Shown here one piece after another: positions 38,513-49,310 of a DNA stretch of 64,000 nucleotides (positions are counted from its first letter, which is position 1; every line of letters begins with the position of its first letter). The position numbers and the translations under genes were made by a program. The stretch is from Oceanibaculum pacificum. GTDB taxonomy: Bacteria; Pseudomonadota; Alphaproteobacteria; Oceanibaculales; Oceanibaculaceae. Below the pieces are notes generated by a model. The model worked only from the letters and a program-made list of their open reading frames with translations. It made no database searches and was not told the DNA's origin. The stretch spans positions 62,001-126,000 of the forward strand of contig NZ_LPXN01000001.1 in the NCBI RefSeq assembly GCF_001618175.1, read 5' to 3'.

Positions 38513-40153
38513 CTACATATTGGGGTAGTTCGGGCCGCCGCCGCCCTCGGGGACGACCCAGTTGATGTTCTGCGTCGGATCCTTGATATCGCAAGTCTTG
38601 CAGTGCACGCAGTTCTGCGCGTTGATCTGCAGACGCGGATTGGAGCCGTCGTCCTCGCGCACGATCTCGTACACACCGGCCGGGCAATAGCGCTGCTCCG
38701 GCGCGTCGTACAACGCCAAATTGACCTCGATCGGCACGCTCTCGTTGCGCAGGGTCAGATGGGCGGGCTGGTTCTCCTCGTGATTCGTGTTCGAGATGAA
38801 CACCGAGGACAGCTTGTCGAAGGTGATCTTGCCGTCGGGTTTCGGATAGGCGATCGGCGTGCACTCGGCTGCCTTTTTGAGCTGCGTATGGTCGGCATGA
38901 TGGTGGAAAGTCCACGGCGCCTTGCCTCGAAACAGGTAGGTGTCGATGGCCGAATAGGCAAGGCCGGCCCATAGCCCGTAATGGAAGGACGGGCGGATGT
39001 TACGCACGCCCCGCAATTCCTCCCACACCCAGCTCGCCCGCACCTTTTCGGGATAGGCGGCCAGCTCGATGCCGTTGCCCGCATCTTCCTGGGTCAGCGC
39101 GTCGAACGCGGCCTCGGCGGCCAGCATACCGGATTTCATCGCGGTGTGCGTGCCCTTGATCTTCGGCACGTTCAGGAAGCCCGCCGCGTCGCCGATCAGC
39201 GCGCCGCCCGGGAAAGTCAGCTTCGGGATCGACTGCAGGCCGCCTTCGTTCAGCGCCCGCGCGCCGTAGGAAATGCGACGCGCGCCCTCGAAGAAGGGCT
39301 TTACCTCCGGATGCAGCTTGAAGCGCTGGAATTCGTCGAACGGGCTGAGATAGGGATTCTGATAGTCCAGCCCGATGACGAAGCCGACCGCCATCAGGTT
39401 GCCTTCCAGGTGATACAGGAAGGAACCGCCATAGGTGCTCGTATCCATCGGCCAGCCCACCGAATGCCAGATCAGGCCGGGACGATGCTTGGCCGGGTCG
39501 ACTTCCCACAGCTCCTTGATGCCGATTCCGTAGGTTTGCGGATCCACGCCCTTGCGCAGGTCGTATTTCTGGAACAGGCCTTTCGACAGCGATCCCCGGC
39601 ACCCCTCGGCGAACAGGGTGATCTTGGCGTGCAGTTCGACGCCCGGCGTGTAATTGGCGGTCTTCTCGCCATCCTTGCCAATTCCCATGTCGCCGGTGGC
39701 GACGCCATAGACCGCGCCCTTCTCGTCATAGAGAATTTCGGCGACGGCGAAGCCGGCATAAATCTCGACGCCGGCCGCCTCGGCCTGCTCGCCCAGCCAG
39801 CGGCAGACATTGCCGAGGCTGACGATGTAATTGCCGTGATTGTTCATCTGCGGCGGAGTCGGCAGGCGGAAACCCTTGGTCTCGGTCAGGAACATGAAAC
39901 GGTCTTCGGCCGCCGGGGTATTGAGCGGCGCGCCCTTTTCCCGCCAATCGGGGATCAGTTCGTTCAGAGCGCGCGGCTCCAGCACCGCGCCGGACAGGAT
40001 ATGCGCGCCGACCTCCGAGCCTTTCTCGACGACGCAGACGCTGAGCTCCTTGCCCTGCTCCGCACAAAGCTGCTTCAGCCGGATCGCCGCGCTCAGCCCC
40101 GAGGGGCCGGCGCCGACGATCACGACATCATATTCCATACTTTCGCGTTCCAT
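38513..40153 (-). CDS. Electron transfer flavoprotein-ubiquinone oxidoreductase
   Basis: ETF-QO passes electrons from the electron transfer flavoprotein, fed by fatty-acid and amino-acid dehydrogenases, to ubiquinone. The 546-residue product has the FAD-binding [20 protein letters not shown], a central ubiquinone-binding region, and the [4Fe-4S] site: [10 protein letters not shown] and [16 protein letters not shown]. The start at 40153 ([11 protein letters not shown]) is chosen over a long noise extension to 40555; ATG at 40138 also fits. The acyl-CoA side of the pathway is outside the window. Confidence 0.95.
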   Translation of the reverse strand: MERESMEYDVVIVGAGPSGLSAAIRLKQLCAEQGKELSVCVVEKGSEVGAHILSGAVLEPRALNELIPDWREKGAPLNTPAAEDRFMFLTETKGFRLPTPPQMNNHGNYIVSLGNVCRWLGEQAEAAGVEIYAGFAVAEILYDEKGAVYGVATGDMGIGKDGEKTANYTPGVELHAKITLFAEGCRGSLSKGLFQKYDLRKGVDPQTYGIGIKELWEVDPAKHRPGLIWHSVGWPMDTSTYGGSFLYHLEGNLMAVGFVIGLDYQNPYLSPFDEFQRFKLHPEVKPFFEGARRISYGARALNEGGLQSIPKLTFPGGALIGDAAGFLNVPKIKGTHTAMKSGMLAAEAAFDALTQEDAGNGIELAAYPEKVRASWVWEELRGVRNIRPSFHYGLWAGLAYSAIDTYLFRGKAPWTFHHHADHTQLKKAAECTPIAYPKPDGKITFDKLSSVFISNTNHEENQPAHLTLRNESVPIEVNLALYDAPEQRYCPAGVYEIVREDDGSNPRLQINAQNCVHCKTCDIKDPTQNINWVVPEGGGGPNYPNM

Positions 40154-40302
40154 CGCGGTCCCGTCCTGCTGCGCAAATCGTTCGTGGCTGTTCGAGGGAA
40201 GCCTATGTTTCCTGACTCGATGATGCTTGTATAGGTTCCTAACACCTGTCGCCCGATAAGCACAACGCCACCTTGGCCGAAGCCGTTCCCGGACATGCCC
40301 AG

Positions 40303-41163
40303 ATGTCGACCCCACCTTTGATGCAGCCCCAGAGCCAGATAGCGGACCCGGCGGCCCTGCTGCGCTGGTATGTCGAATCCGGCATCGACGAGGCGATCGA
40401 GGATCAGCCCATCGACCGTTACCGGCTGGCCGCCGAGGCCCGGGAGCGGGCAATGACGGGTAAATCCAGCCCGGCCCGGCCCGCGGCGGCGGCGACGCGG
40501 CCCCCGCCGGCCGCCGCCCTTGGCGCAGGGCTGGACGACGGCATGGCGACGGCACGGCGGTTGGCCGAGGGCGCCGACAGCCTGGAGGCGCTGCGCGCGG
40601 CGCTTGCCGGGTTCGAGGGCTGCGCGCTGAAGCAGACCGCGATGAACATGGTGTTCGCCGACGGCAACCCCGCCGCGCCGGTCATGTTCATCGGCGAGGC
40701 GCCGGGGCGTGACGAGGACCGTCAGGGCCTGCCCTTCGTCGGCCGGTCCGGCAAGCTGCTGGACCGCATGCTGTCCGCCATCGGTCATGACCGCCATGCC
40801 GAGGACGCAACCAAGGCGGCCTATATCGCCAATATCCTGCCCTGGCGGCCGCCGGGCGACCGCACGCCGACCGCCGGCGAGGTCGCCGCCTGCCTGCCCT
40901 TCATCGAACGGCATATCGCCCTGGCGCGGCCGAAGCTGATCGTTCTGCTGGGCGGCACGGCGGCGAAGACGCTGCTGGGGCGCAGTGAGGGCATCATGCG
41001 GCTGCGGGGCCGCTGGCATGAAATTCCGGTCGCGGGGCTCGACTCGCCCGTGCCGGCGCTGCCCACTTTTCACCCGGCCTATCTGTTGCGTTCGCCGCAT
41101 GAGAAGCGGGCCGCCTGGCGCGATCTTTTGGAGCTAAAGTCAAAATTAGGAAAATCTATATAA
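40303..41163 (+). CDS. Uracil-DNA glycosylase, family 4 type
   Basis: The 286-residue enzyme removes uracil from DNA. Key motifs are [24 protein letters not shown] near residue 128 (active site) and the late [14 protein letters not shown]. Family 4 enzymes hold a [4Fe-4S] cluster; here the first CxxC is reduced to a single Cys (EGCALKQTA), a form I recall from other alphaproteobacterial members, so the cluster ligands need checking. The N-terminal 90 residues are Ala/Pro-rich and unlike the catalytic part. Start uncertain between 40273 and 40321. Confidence 0.85.
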   Translation: MSTPPLMQPQSQIADPAALLRWYVESGIDEAIEDQPIDRYRLAAEARERAMTGKSSPARPAAAATRPPPAAALGAGLDDGMATARRLAEGADSLEALRAALAGFEGCALKQTAMNMVFADGNPAAPVMFIGEAPGRDEDRQGLPFVGRSGKLLDRMLSAIGHDRHAEDATKAAYIANILPWRPPGDRTPTAGEVAACLPFIERHIALARPKLIVLLGGTAAKTLLGRSEGIMRLRGRWHEIPVAGLDSPVPALPTFHPAYLLRSPHEKRAAWRDLLELKSKLGKSI

Positions 41164-41279
41164 GGCGTTGACTTACTGAGGTAACGCGATTCAACGGGTT
41201 TAAACCGTGAAATTAAGCGTCCCTACAGTTGATCGATCTGCTTGCCTTCCCTTGCATCTTCTGTTTTACCTAGCGGACT

Positions 41280-43145
41280 ATGCAATTGCCTATATTGACA
41301 AAAATTGCAGCAAAAACAGGGGCTTCGGCACTAGCGGTCTGTTTGGCCGCCAGCATCTCGATCACAGCGCACGCCGCTGACACGATCTCGATCGAGACCG
41401 CCTTCCTGTCCCCTGGTGCGATCGACAAGGTGCCGCCGCAGCGGGCTCAATCCCTGCCGGCGGTACTCGGTCAGTCCGATGTGCTGCTCTATCGGCGGAT
41501 CTTCTCATTGCAGGAGCTCGGCCAATGGGCGGCGGCTGACCGCGAGATCGCGAAGCTGAAGAACAAGGTGCTGATGGGCCATGTGCTCTATCAGCGCTAC
41601 ATGCATCCGACCGCCTATCGTTCGAGCTATGAAGAGCTGCGCCGCTGGATGGAGGCCTATGCCGACCATCCCGAAGCCGTGCGCGTCTACGGCCTCGCGG
41701 TAAAGCGCAAGCCAGCCGGCGCGGCCGCGCCGGTCGAGCCGGTTGCCGGCTTTCTCGCCGGCAATGGCGAGGAGGCTTCGGCCGTCTTCGACCGCATCAA
41801 TGTGAATGCCCGCGCCGCCGCCCTGACCCGGAACAAGAGCGCTGCCGACGATTTTCGCCGCATCTCCGAGCTGGTGCGCAAGGGCCAGCCGACCGCTGCG
41901 CTGAAACTGCTGGATGGCGAGCTGAAGGCCAAGGCCGGTCCGCTCGCCTTCGCCGTGGCGCAGGGCGAGGTGGCGGCCGGCTATTATCTTGCCGGCGACA
42001 ATGAGCAGGCCTTGACCCTGGCGCGCGAGGCACTGCGCCGCACGGACGAGGAAGGCACCATGGCGGCATGGATCGGCGGCCTGTCCGCATGGCGCCTGAA
42101 CAAGCATGACGAGGCGTCACGGCTGTTCGAGCGGGTGGCGATGGATTCCAGCAATTCCGGCTGGACCGTGTCGGCCGGAGCCTATTGGGCCTCGCGGGCG
42201 CATCTGGTCAGCCGCCGGCCGGCCGAGGCGACGCGCTGGCTGGCCCGCGCGGCGACTTTCCCGACCACTTTCTACGGCCTTCTGGCGCGCCGCGCGCTGG
42301 GCGTCGAAACCCCGGTCAACTGGACCGAGCCGACGCTGAGCGAAGCCGACATCCGCAACTTCCTGGCCATGCCGAATGCACGCCGCGCCCTTGCGCTGGT
42401 GCAGCTCGACATGATCGACATGGCGGAGTTGGAGCTGCGCAAGCTCTATCCCAAGCTCGATTCCTCGCAAGGTCCGGCGCTGCTGGCCATGGCCGGGCGC
42501 GCCAGCATGGCCGGCCTGGCGATGCGCCTGGCCAGCCGCTTGCAGACCGAGAGCGGCGAGCGCTACACCATCGGCCTGTTCCCGATGCCGCATTGGGAGC
42601 CCCCGGAGGGCTTCACCGTGGACCGGGCCCTGCTGTTCAGCATCATGCGGCAGGAATCCGGTTTCGATGCCCGCGCCAAGAGCGGCAGCGGCGCGCATGG
42701 CCTGATGCAGCTGATGCCGCAGACCGCCCGTTTCATCGCCACCGATGCCGAATATACTGGCGACCGCAGCGACCTGCTGGACCCGAAGCTGAACCTCACG
42801 CTCGGCCAGCGCTACGTCCAGCATCTGCTGGATCACGCCCCGTTCAACGGCAATCTGTTCCTGGTCGTTTCCTCCTACAATGCCGGGCCCGGCAATGTCG
42901 GCCGCTGGCTGAAGGAAGTCGATCACCGCGATGATCCGCTCTTGTTCATCGAATCCATGCCGTCGCGGGAGACCCGGATGTTTGTGGAGCGGGTGGTGGC
43001 CAATTTCTGGACCTACCGCATGCGCCTCGGCCAGCCCTCCCCCTCGCTGGAGCAGGTGGCGTCGGGTCAATGGCCGATGTATGAATCCTTCGAGACTTTG
43101 AAGGACAATGCCGCACAGGCGCAGCCGGCATCCCTGTCGCGCTGA
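41280..43145 (+). CDS. Soluble lytic transglycosylase
   Basis: This periplasmic muramidase cuts the MurNAc-GlcNAc bond of peptidoglycan with formation of 1,6-anhydro ends. The 621-residue product has a signal peptide cleaved near AHA at residue 32, a long superhelical region of short repeats, and a C-terminal SLT domain with the catalytic glutamate in IMRQESGFDARAKSGSGAHG, then GLMQLMPQTA and SSYNAGPGNV. The 116-bp gap before it contains a perfect GGTTTAAACC palindrome at 41197-41206 and a GATTC site at 41189. Confidence 0.93.
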   Translation: MQLPILTKIAAKTGASALAVCLAASISITAHAADTISIETAFLSPGAIDKVPPQRAQSLPAVLGQSDVLLYRRIFSLQELGQWAAADREIAKLKNKVLMGHVLYQRYMHPTAYRSSYEELRRWMEAYADHPEAVRVYGLAVKRKPAGAAAPVEPVAGFLAGNGEEASAVFDRINVNARAAALTRNKSAADDFRRISELVRKGQPTAALKLLDGELKAKAGPLAFAVAQGEVAAGYYLAGDNEQALTLAREALRRTDEEGTMAAWIGGLSAWRLNKHDEASRLFERVAMDSSNSGWTVSAGAYWASRAHLVSRRPAEATRWLARAATFPTTFYGLLARRALGVETPVNWTEPTLSEADIRNFLAMPNARRALALVQLDMIDMAELELRKLYPKLDSSQGPALLAMAGRASMAGLAMRLASRLQTESGERYTIGLFPMPHWEPPEGFTVDRALLFSIMRQESGFDARAKSGSGAHGLMQLMPQTARFIATDAEYTGDRSDLLDPKLNLTLGQRYVQHLLDHAPFNGNLFLVVSSYNAGPGNVGRWLKEVDHRDDPLLFIESMPSRETRMFVERVVANFWTYRMRLGQPSPSLEQVASGQWPMYESFETLKDNAAQAQPASLSR

Positions 43146-43181
43146 ACCGCGACTGCGGTTTCGCATCCGGAAGGCAATCCA

Positions 43182-43733
43182 ATGGGCAAACTTGACGAGC
43201 GTATCCCGTTCGTGCCGGTGAGCATCGCCGTGCTGACGGTTTCCGACACGCGGTCCCTGGCCGAGGATCGTTCCGGCGACACGCTGGTGCAGCGGCTGGA
43301 GGCGGCCGGCCACAGGCTTGCCGACCGAAGCGTTGTGAAGGACGAGATCGCCGAGATCGTGGCGCAGCTCACCCGCTGGATCGACGACCCGGCGATCGAT
43401 TGCGTGATTTCCACCGGCGGCACCGGGGTGACGGGCCGCGATGTGACGCCGGAGGCGTTCCAGTCGGTGTTCCAGAAGGAAATTCCCGGTTTCGGGGAGT
43501 TGTTCCGCTATCTCAGCTACCAGAAGATCGGCACCTCCACGGTGCAGTCGCGCTGCGTGGCGGGCGTGACGCGCGGCACCTATTTGTTCGCCCTGCCCGG
43601 CTCAACCGGCGCGGTGAAGGATGCCTGGGACGGCATCCTCCAGGACCAGCTCGATATCCGCCACCAGCCCTGCAACTTCGTCGAGCTGATGCCGCGCCTG
43701 CGCGAGCATGAGGGCTGGGGCAGGAAGGCTTAG
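43182..43733 (+). CDS. moaB: Molybdenum cofactor biosynthesis protein B
   Basis: MoaB-family proteins bind molybdopterin and adenylate it or a related step in Moco synthesis. The 183-residue product has [18 protein letters not shown] and [19 protein letters not shown], the molybdopterin-binding core, and the FALPGST loop. No other Moco gene is nearby. It ends with a 4-bp overlap with the convergent TIGR04282 gene. Confidence 0.94.
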   Translation: MGKLDERIPFVPVSIAVLTVSDTRSLAEDRSGDTLVQRLEAAGHRLADRSVVKDEIAEIVAQLTRWIDDPAIDCVISTGGTGVTGRDVTPEAFQSVFQKEIPGFGELFRYLSYQKIGTSTVQSRCVAGVTRGTYLFALPGSTGAVKDAWDGILQDQLDIRHQPCNFVELMPRLREHEGWGRKA

Positions 43734-44314
43734 CCCCGCCGCAGCCGCGCCAGGTCAGCGCCGGTATCGATATCCGCCAGCATCGCGGCATAGCCGACAT
43801 CGCCCAGCTGCGCTTCGAGCAGGGCCGCCGTGTCCGCCAGGGCGTGCGGCGTCGACCAGCGCACGCCGGTCAGATCCGGCAGGCGCTGGCTGCGGCGAAA
43901 GCCGATCAGCCAATAGCCGCCATCCTCGGAGGGGCCCAGCACCGTCTCATGCCGTTGCAGCAGGCGGAAGGCATGGGCAATTGCGCCCCGGTCGATGCCC
44001 GGTATGTCGCTGCCGACCAGGATGACCGGGCCGGGCGGCAGCGCGGCGATGGCGGCGATCATCCGCCGGCCCAGATCGCCCTGCCCCTGGCCGACCCGCC
44101 GCCAGCCCGCCGGCCAGCCCGGATCGCCCACGGCGCTGTCCGGGCTCAGCGCCAGCCATCCGCGCCACCGGGGATCGCGCAGTCGCCGCAGCAGGCCGAA
44201 AAGCTGGCCACGATAGAAGCGCCAGGCCGCCACCGTGCCGATATCGCGCGCCAGCCGGCTTTTTACCCGCCCCTGGCGCGGCCGCTTGGCGAAGACGATC
44301 AGATGCGCCCTCAT
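43730..44314 (-). CDS. Glycosyltransferase-like transferase 1 (TIGR04282, DUF2064)
   Basis: The 194-residue product ([24 protein letters not shown]) is a CofC-like nucleotidyl/glycosyltransferase of the group named transferase 1, rSAM/selenodomain-associated. Motifs are [26 protein letters not shown] and [23 protein letters not shown]. The ATG at 44314 overlaps the stop of the transferase 2 gene (ATGA), so the pair is translated together. The reaction is not known. Confidence 0.9.
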   Translation of the reverse strand: MRAHLIVFAKRPRQGRVKSRLARDIGTVAAWRFYRGQLFGLLRRLRDPRWRGWLALSPDSAVGDPGWPAGWRRVGQGQGDLGRRMIAAIAALPPGPVILVGSDIPGIDRGAIAHAFRLLQRHETVLGPSEDGGYWLIGFRRSQRLPDLTGVRWSTPHALADTAALLEAQLGDVGYAAMLADIDTGADLARLRRG

Positions 44315-44970
44315 CGATACAGCCGGGCGATTTGCCGCGGCGAGACGCCGAGGAAGTAAAGCCCCAGGCAGCAGAGGTTGCGGCACACTCGGCGCATCGC
44401 CCCGTCGCGCCGGTAGCGCGTGGCCGAGGTGGTGGCGACGGCTTGCAATTCGACCAGCCGCGCCCGGCCGATGCGACGAACCAAATCGACATCCTCCATC
44501 AAGGGTAGCGGCCGGTAGCCGCCGAGCGCGCGATAAAAATCCTTGTGGATCAACAGCCCCTGGTCGCCATAGGGCAATCCCAGCGCCTGGCTGCGCCAAT
44601 TGGCGGCGTCGGCGATGGCGCTGAAGGCCGGATCGTCGAAAGCCAGGCGGAAATAGCCGGCCCTGTCCCCCGCGCCGGCCATAAGATCCGCCGCCGCGCT
44701 AGGCCATCCGGGCGACAGCACGGTATCGGCATGCAGGAACAGCAGCCATTCTCCCGCAGCGGCGTCAGCACCGGCGGCGAGTTGGGCCCCCCGGCCGCCA
44801 GGCGCTGCGATTACGGTCGCCCCGGCTTGCCGGGCGATTGCCGGGGTCGCATCGTCCGACCCGCCATCGACCAGCAGGATATCGCCACCCTCCAGCGCCG
44901 TCAGGCAGGCCGGCAGGCTTGGGGCGGCGTTCAGGGCCGGGATCACGATCGTGAGGCTGGGCAGGGACAT
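44311..44970 (-). CDS. Glycosyltransferase family 2 protein (TIGR04283 type)
   Basis: The 219-residue product begins SLPSLTIVIPALNAAPSLPACLTAL, followed by the acidic ILLVDGGSDDATP and FLHADTVLSPGW, a GT-A core. It matches the group called transferase 2, rSAM/selenodomain-associated. The ATG at 44970 is preceded by GAGGAAAG. It pairs with the gene at 43730. The rSAM/selenodomain gene (ArsS-like) normally linked with this pair is not in the window. Confidence 0.9.
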   Translation of the reverse strand: MSLPSLTIVIPALNAAPSLPACLTALEGGDILLVDGGSDDATPAIARQAGATVIAAPGGRGAQLAAGADAAAGEWLLFLHADTVLSPGWPSAAADLMAGAGDRAGYFRLAFDDPAFSAIADAANWRSQALGLPYGDQGLLIHKDFYRALGGYRPLPLMEDVDLVRRIGRARLVELQAVATTSATRYRRDGAMRRVCRNLCCLGLYFLGVSPRQIARLYR

Positions 44971-45025
44971 CGCTTTCCTCATAGCATGGATGCAGGGCCA
45001 GAATGCCACACAAGCCGGTGAGGAA

Positions 45026-46105
45026 ATGGGCAAGCTGATCGACCTGATGGCGTTGCATGCGGCGCTGATCCGGCTGCCGGGTTTCGAATCGATTGCGCCG
45101 ACAGCTTTGCAGCCCCTGCCGGAGCTGGGCCTGGCGCATGATCATGTGCGGATCGCCGGCACTACCTGGCTGCTGCGGGTGCCCCGGCAGAGCCAGTTCG
45201 GCTACACTGCCGCCGCGAATATGGCCTATCAGGAGGCCTGCTTCGACCGCTGCGCACCTAGCAACCATACGCCGAAACTGCGGGGCACACTACCGCCGCA
45301 GCCAGGCTTGCCGATGGGCGCGTTGTTGGTCGAGGCAATCGACGGAGCGTCCCTCGTCCTGCCAACCGATATGCCTGGTATAGCCGCCTGCCTGGCAGCC
45401 ATCCATATGCTGGAAGTGCCGCCGGTAGAGCGCCGCAACCCCCTGGAAAATCATGCAGATACCGTTACCGGCACACTGGGTTTCATAGAGCGGCAGAGCG
45501 TGGTGCTGGCAACGGTTCTACCCCAAGGCGCGGCCCGCCGGCAGATCGAATCCGAGCTCGAATGGGCCCGTGGCTATGCCGCCGAGGTGGCTCGGACGCC
45601 GCAGCCGCTGACCCTGGTGCTAAGCGATACCCACCCCGGGAACTACCTGCGGCGACCAGACGGCAAGGTGATCTGCGTCGATCTGGAGAAGGCCCTGTAT
45701 GGCGCGCCGGCGATCGATCTCGCTCATGCCAGCCTCTATACCTCGACCACCTGGGACCGGCTCAGCGCCGCTGCGCTCGCCCGGCCGGAGATCGAGGGGT
45801 TCTATCGGCACTACCTGTCGCTGGTCCCCGCTGGACTGGCCGAATCGCTGCGCCCCTGGCTACTGCCGATGCGGCGGTTGACCTGGCTGCGGTCTGTAAC
45901 CTGGTGCGTCCATTACCGGGCGCAGTCCCTGAAAGCGCGTAATCGCGACAAGCTGCATGCCGTCTCGACCGAGGATTGGTCGCGCGAGGATGTCGATGCC
46001 GGTCTCATCGCGCATGTCGAGGATCGCGTGGCGGATTATCTGGCGGCCGAAACCATCGCCCGCATCCGCAGCGAGTGGGTTGGAGAGCGCCCGCTTAGTC
46101 TCTAG
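45026..46105 (+). CDS. APH-fold phosphotransferase
   Basis: The 359-residue protein has the aminoglycoside phosphotransferase/choline kinase fold. The catalytic loop is LSDTHPGNYLRRPDG (Asp then Asn) and the metal-binding acid is in ICVDLEKALYGAPAIDLAHAS; the usual first histidine of HGD is a serine here. A glycine-rich nucleotide loop is not clear in the N-lobe. It is divergent from the transferase pair, with a 5'-leader of 55 bp between starts. It is a poor candidate for antibiotic resistance; a small-molecule or sugar kinase is more likely. Confidence 0.8.
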   Translation: MGKLIDLMALHAALIRLPGFESIAPTALQPLPELGLAHDHVRIAGTTWLLRVPRQSQFGYTAAANMAYQEACFDRCAPSNHTPKLRGTLPPQPGLPMGALLVEAIDGASLVLPTDMPGIAACLAAIHMLEVPPVERRNPLENHADTVTGTLGFIERQSVVLATVLPQGAARRQIESELEWARGYAAEVARTPQPLTLVLSDTHPGNYLRRPDGKVICVDLEKALYGAPAIDLAHASLYTSTTWDRLSAAALARPEIEGFYRHYLSLVPAGLAESLRPWLLPMRRLTWLRSVTWCVHYRAQSLKARNRDKLHAVSTEDWSREDVDAGLIAHVEDRVADYLAAETIARIRSEWVGERPLSL

Positions 46106-46114
46106 ACTGGGCGC

Positions 46115-46300
46115 ATGGCGGCAGAAATCATCAATCTGAAAGAGTTCCGCAAGAAGCAGGCGCGCCAGGAGAAGGAGCGCCAGGCGGCGGAAAATCGTAC
46201 CCGTTTCGGCCGCACCAAGGCGGAGAAGCGAGCGGAAGCGGCCGAAAAGCAACGCCAGGAAGCGGAACTGGACGGCAAAAAGCGCGACCCGAAAACCTGA
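46115..46300 (+). CDS. DUF4169 small charged protein
   Basis: This 61-residue protein (MAAEIINLKEFRKKQARQ) is almost one charged helix of Lys, Arg, Glu and Gln. It fits the DUF4169 family of alphaproteobacteria; function unknown. It starts 10 bp after the kinase gene. Confidence 0.85.
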   Translation: MAAEIINLKEFRKKQARQEKERQAAENRTRFGRTKAEKRAEAAEKQRQEAELDGKKRDPKT

Positions 46301-46345
46301 GTCAATGTTCTTGATTTGTTCTTATCATGAGCGTAGCCTCCGCCC

Positions 46346-47437
46346 ATGGTCGATGAACGCCCCTCCATGCCGACAAAAGGCCGCGGCGCCGTGCGCAACG
46401 AGAGCGGCCGCTTCGAGCGCTATGGCCGAATCGCCATAGACGATGGCTGGCAGCGCGCGGCGGAGGAGGAGTTCCCCGACGAAAACCGCCCGGCCACCAT
46501 CGTCGGGCTGGATACCAGCCGCACCATCATCAGCCACAATAACTCGCCGGATATTTCCTTCGACCGCTCGATCAACCCCTACAAGGGCTGCGAGCATGGC
46601 TGCATCTATTGCTATGCACGGCCGACCCACGCCTATCTCGGCCTGTCGCCGGGGCTGGATTTCGAGACCCGCCTCTTCGCCAAGCCGGATGCCGCGATGC
46701 TGCTGGAAAAGGAATTCCGGCATCGCAAGTACAAGCCGGCGGTGATCGCGCTGGGGGCCAATACCGACCCCTATCAGCCCATCGAGCGACAGCGCCGGAT
46801 CACCCGTTCGATCCTGGAGGTGATGGATCGCTTCAACCATCCCTTCGGCATCGTCACCAAATCGGCGCTGGTGACGCGCGATATCGACATATTGGCGCGG
46901 CTGGCGGAACGGCGACTGGTCTCGGTCTTCCTCTCCATCACCACGCTGGACCGCGATCTCGCAAGGACGATGGAACCGCGCGCCTCGACCCCGCCGCGCC
47001 GGCTGGAGGCGGTTAAGCTGCTGGCCCAGGCCGGCATCCCGGTCGGTGTGATGGCCGCGCCGATGATCCCGGCGCTGAACGATCACGAGCTGGAATCGAT
47101 TCTGGAAGCGGCGACCGAGGCCGGCGCCCTCTCCGCCTCCTATGTGCTGCTGCGGCTGCCGCTGGAGATCAAGGATCTGTTCGCCGACTGGCTGAACGCG
47201 CACCGGCCGGACCGGGCGAAACATGTGCTGTCCCTGGTGCGCGACACGCGCGGCGGCGCGCTCTACCAATCCGAATTCGGCAAGCGCATGCGGGGCGACG
47301 GGCCTTACGCACAGCTGCTGGAACAGCGCTACCGCGCCGCCGTCCGGCGGTATGGCCTGAATCGCCACCGGTGGAACCTCGACCTCACGCAGTTCCGCGT
47401 TCCGCCCGCGTCCGGCGATCAGTTGACGCTGCTCTGA
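46346..47437 (+). CDS. PA0069-type radical SAM protein
   Basis: The 363-residue product has the radical SAM [4Fe-4S] motif [12 protein letters not shown] near residue 87 (CxxxCxxC), preceded by SINPYKG and followed by a TIM-barrel core ([34 protein letters not shown]). This is the PA0069 subgroup related to the DNA photolyase SplB fold, whose substrate is unknown. It precedes rnhB and ccrM, an order known from other alphaproteobacteria. Confidence 0.9.
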   Translation: MVDERPSMPTKGRGAVRNESGRFERYGRIAIDDGWQRAAEEEFPDENRPATIVGLDTSRTIISHNNSPDISFDRSINPYKGCEHGCIYCYARPTHAYLGLSPGLDFETRLFAKPDAAMLLEKEFRHRKYKPAVIALGANTDPYQPIERQRRITRSILEVMDRFNHPFGIVTKSALVTRDIDILARLAERRLVSVFLSITTLDRDLARTMEPRASTPPRRLEAVKLLAQAGIPVGVMAAPMIPALNDHELESILEAATEAGALSASYVLLRLPLEIKDLFADWLNAHRPDRAKHVLSLVRDTRGGALYQSEFGKRMRGDGPYAQLLEQRYRAAVRRYGLNRHRWNLDLTQFRVPPASGDQLTLL

Positions 47438-47483
47438 GGCTGCCCCTATCCTGCCCCCAGATATCGAAGCTGAGCGGAGCGTC

Positions 47484-48110
47484 ATGCCGCATCTGGAGTT
47501 GGAGCGCGCCGCCGGCGGCATTGTCGCCGGCATAGACGAGGCGGGGCGCGGGCCCTGGGCCGGGCCGGTGGTCGCCGCCGCCGTAGTGCTGGACGAAACC
47601 CGCCTGCCGCCCGACATCGCCGCCGCCATCGACGATTCCAAGAAGCTGACCGCAGAGCGTCGGCTGGCGCTCATCGAGGCGATCCGCTGCTGCGCCTGGA
47701 TCGGCATCGGCGCCGCCAGCGCGGCGGAGATCGACCGGTTGAATATCCTTCAGGCAACCTACCTCGCCATGCAGCGCGCCCTGCGCCGGCTGCCGGTGGC
47801 ACCCTGCCTGGCGCTGGTCGACGGCAATCGCGCGCCTGCCTTGCCCTGCCGGGTGCAGACGGTGATCGGCGGGGATGCGCTGTCCCTGTCCATCGCCGCC
47901 GCTTCCATCGTCGCAAAGGTGACGCGCGACCGGGCGATGCAGCGCCTCGATCTGCGCTATGCCGGCTATGGCTGGTCGACCAATGTCGGCTACGGCACGG
48001 CAGAACATCAGGCCGGCCTGGCCAGCCGGGGGCCGACGCGGCACCACCGGCAATCCTTCCGGCCGATTCAAATGCTTCTGGCTCCTGCTGTAGGCGACGC
48101 TTTAGCATAG
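47484..48110 (+). CDS. rnhB: Ribonuclease HII
   Basis: RNase HII cleaves the RNA strand of RNA-DNA hybrids and single ribonucleotides in DNA. The 208-residue product begins with the metal-binding [15 protein letters not shown] and has [11 protein letters not shown] (Asp) and [10 protein letters not shown], plus [12 protein letters not shown] near the C-terminus. It lies between the PA0069-type gene and ccrM. Confidence 0.96.
   Translation: MPHLELERAAGGIVAGIDEAGRGPWAGPVVAAAVVLDETRLPPDIAAAIDDSKKLTAERRLALIEAIRCCAWIGIGAASAAEIDRLNILQATYLAMQRALRRLPVAPCLALVDGNRAPALPCRVQTVIGGDALSLSIAAASIVAKVTRDRAMQRLDLRYAGYGWSTNVGYGTAEHQAGLASRGPTRHHRQSFRPIQMLLAPAVGDALA

Positions 48111-49310
<1,200 letters not shown>

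Noticed and set aside
36868-38565. Plus-strand frame of 565 codons opposite the TPR lipoprotein
   Set aside because: Long only because of high GC; composition is typical of antisense frames and no domain is visible.
45026-46105. Antibiotic-resistance phosphotransferase
   Set aside because: The HGD motif is altered and the chromosomal core context gives no support; only the fold is claimed.
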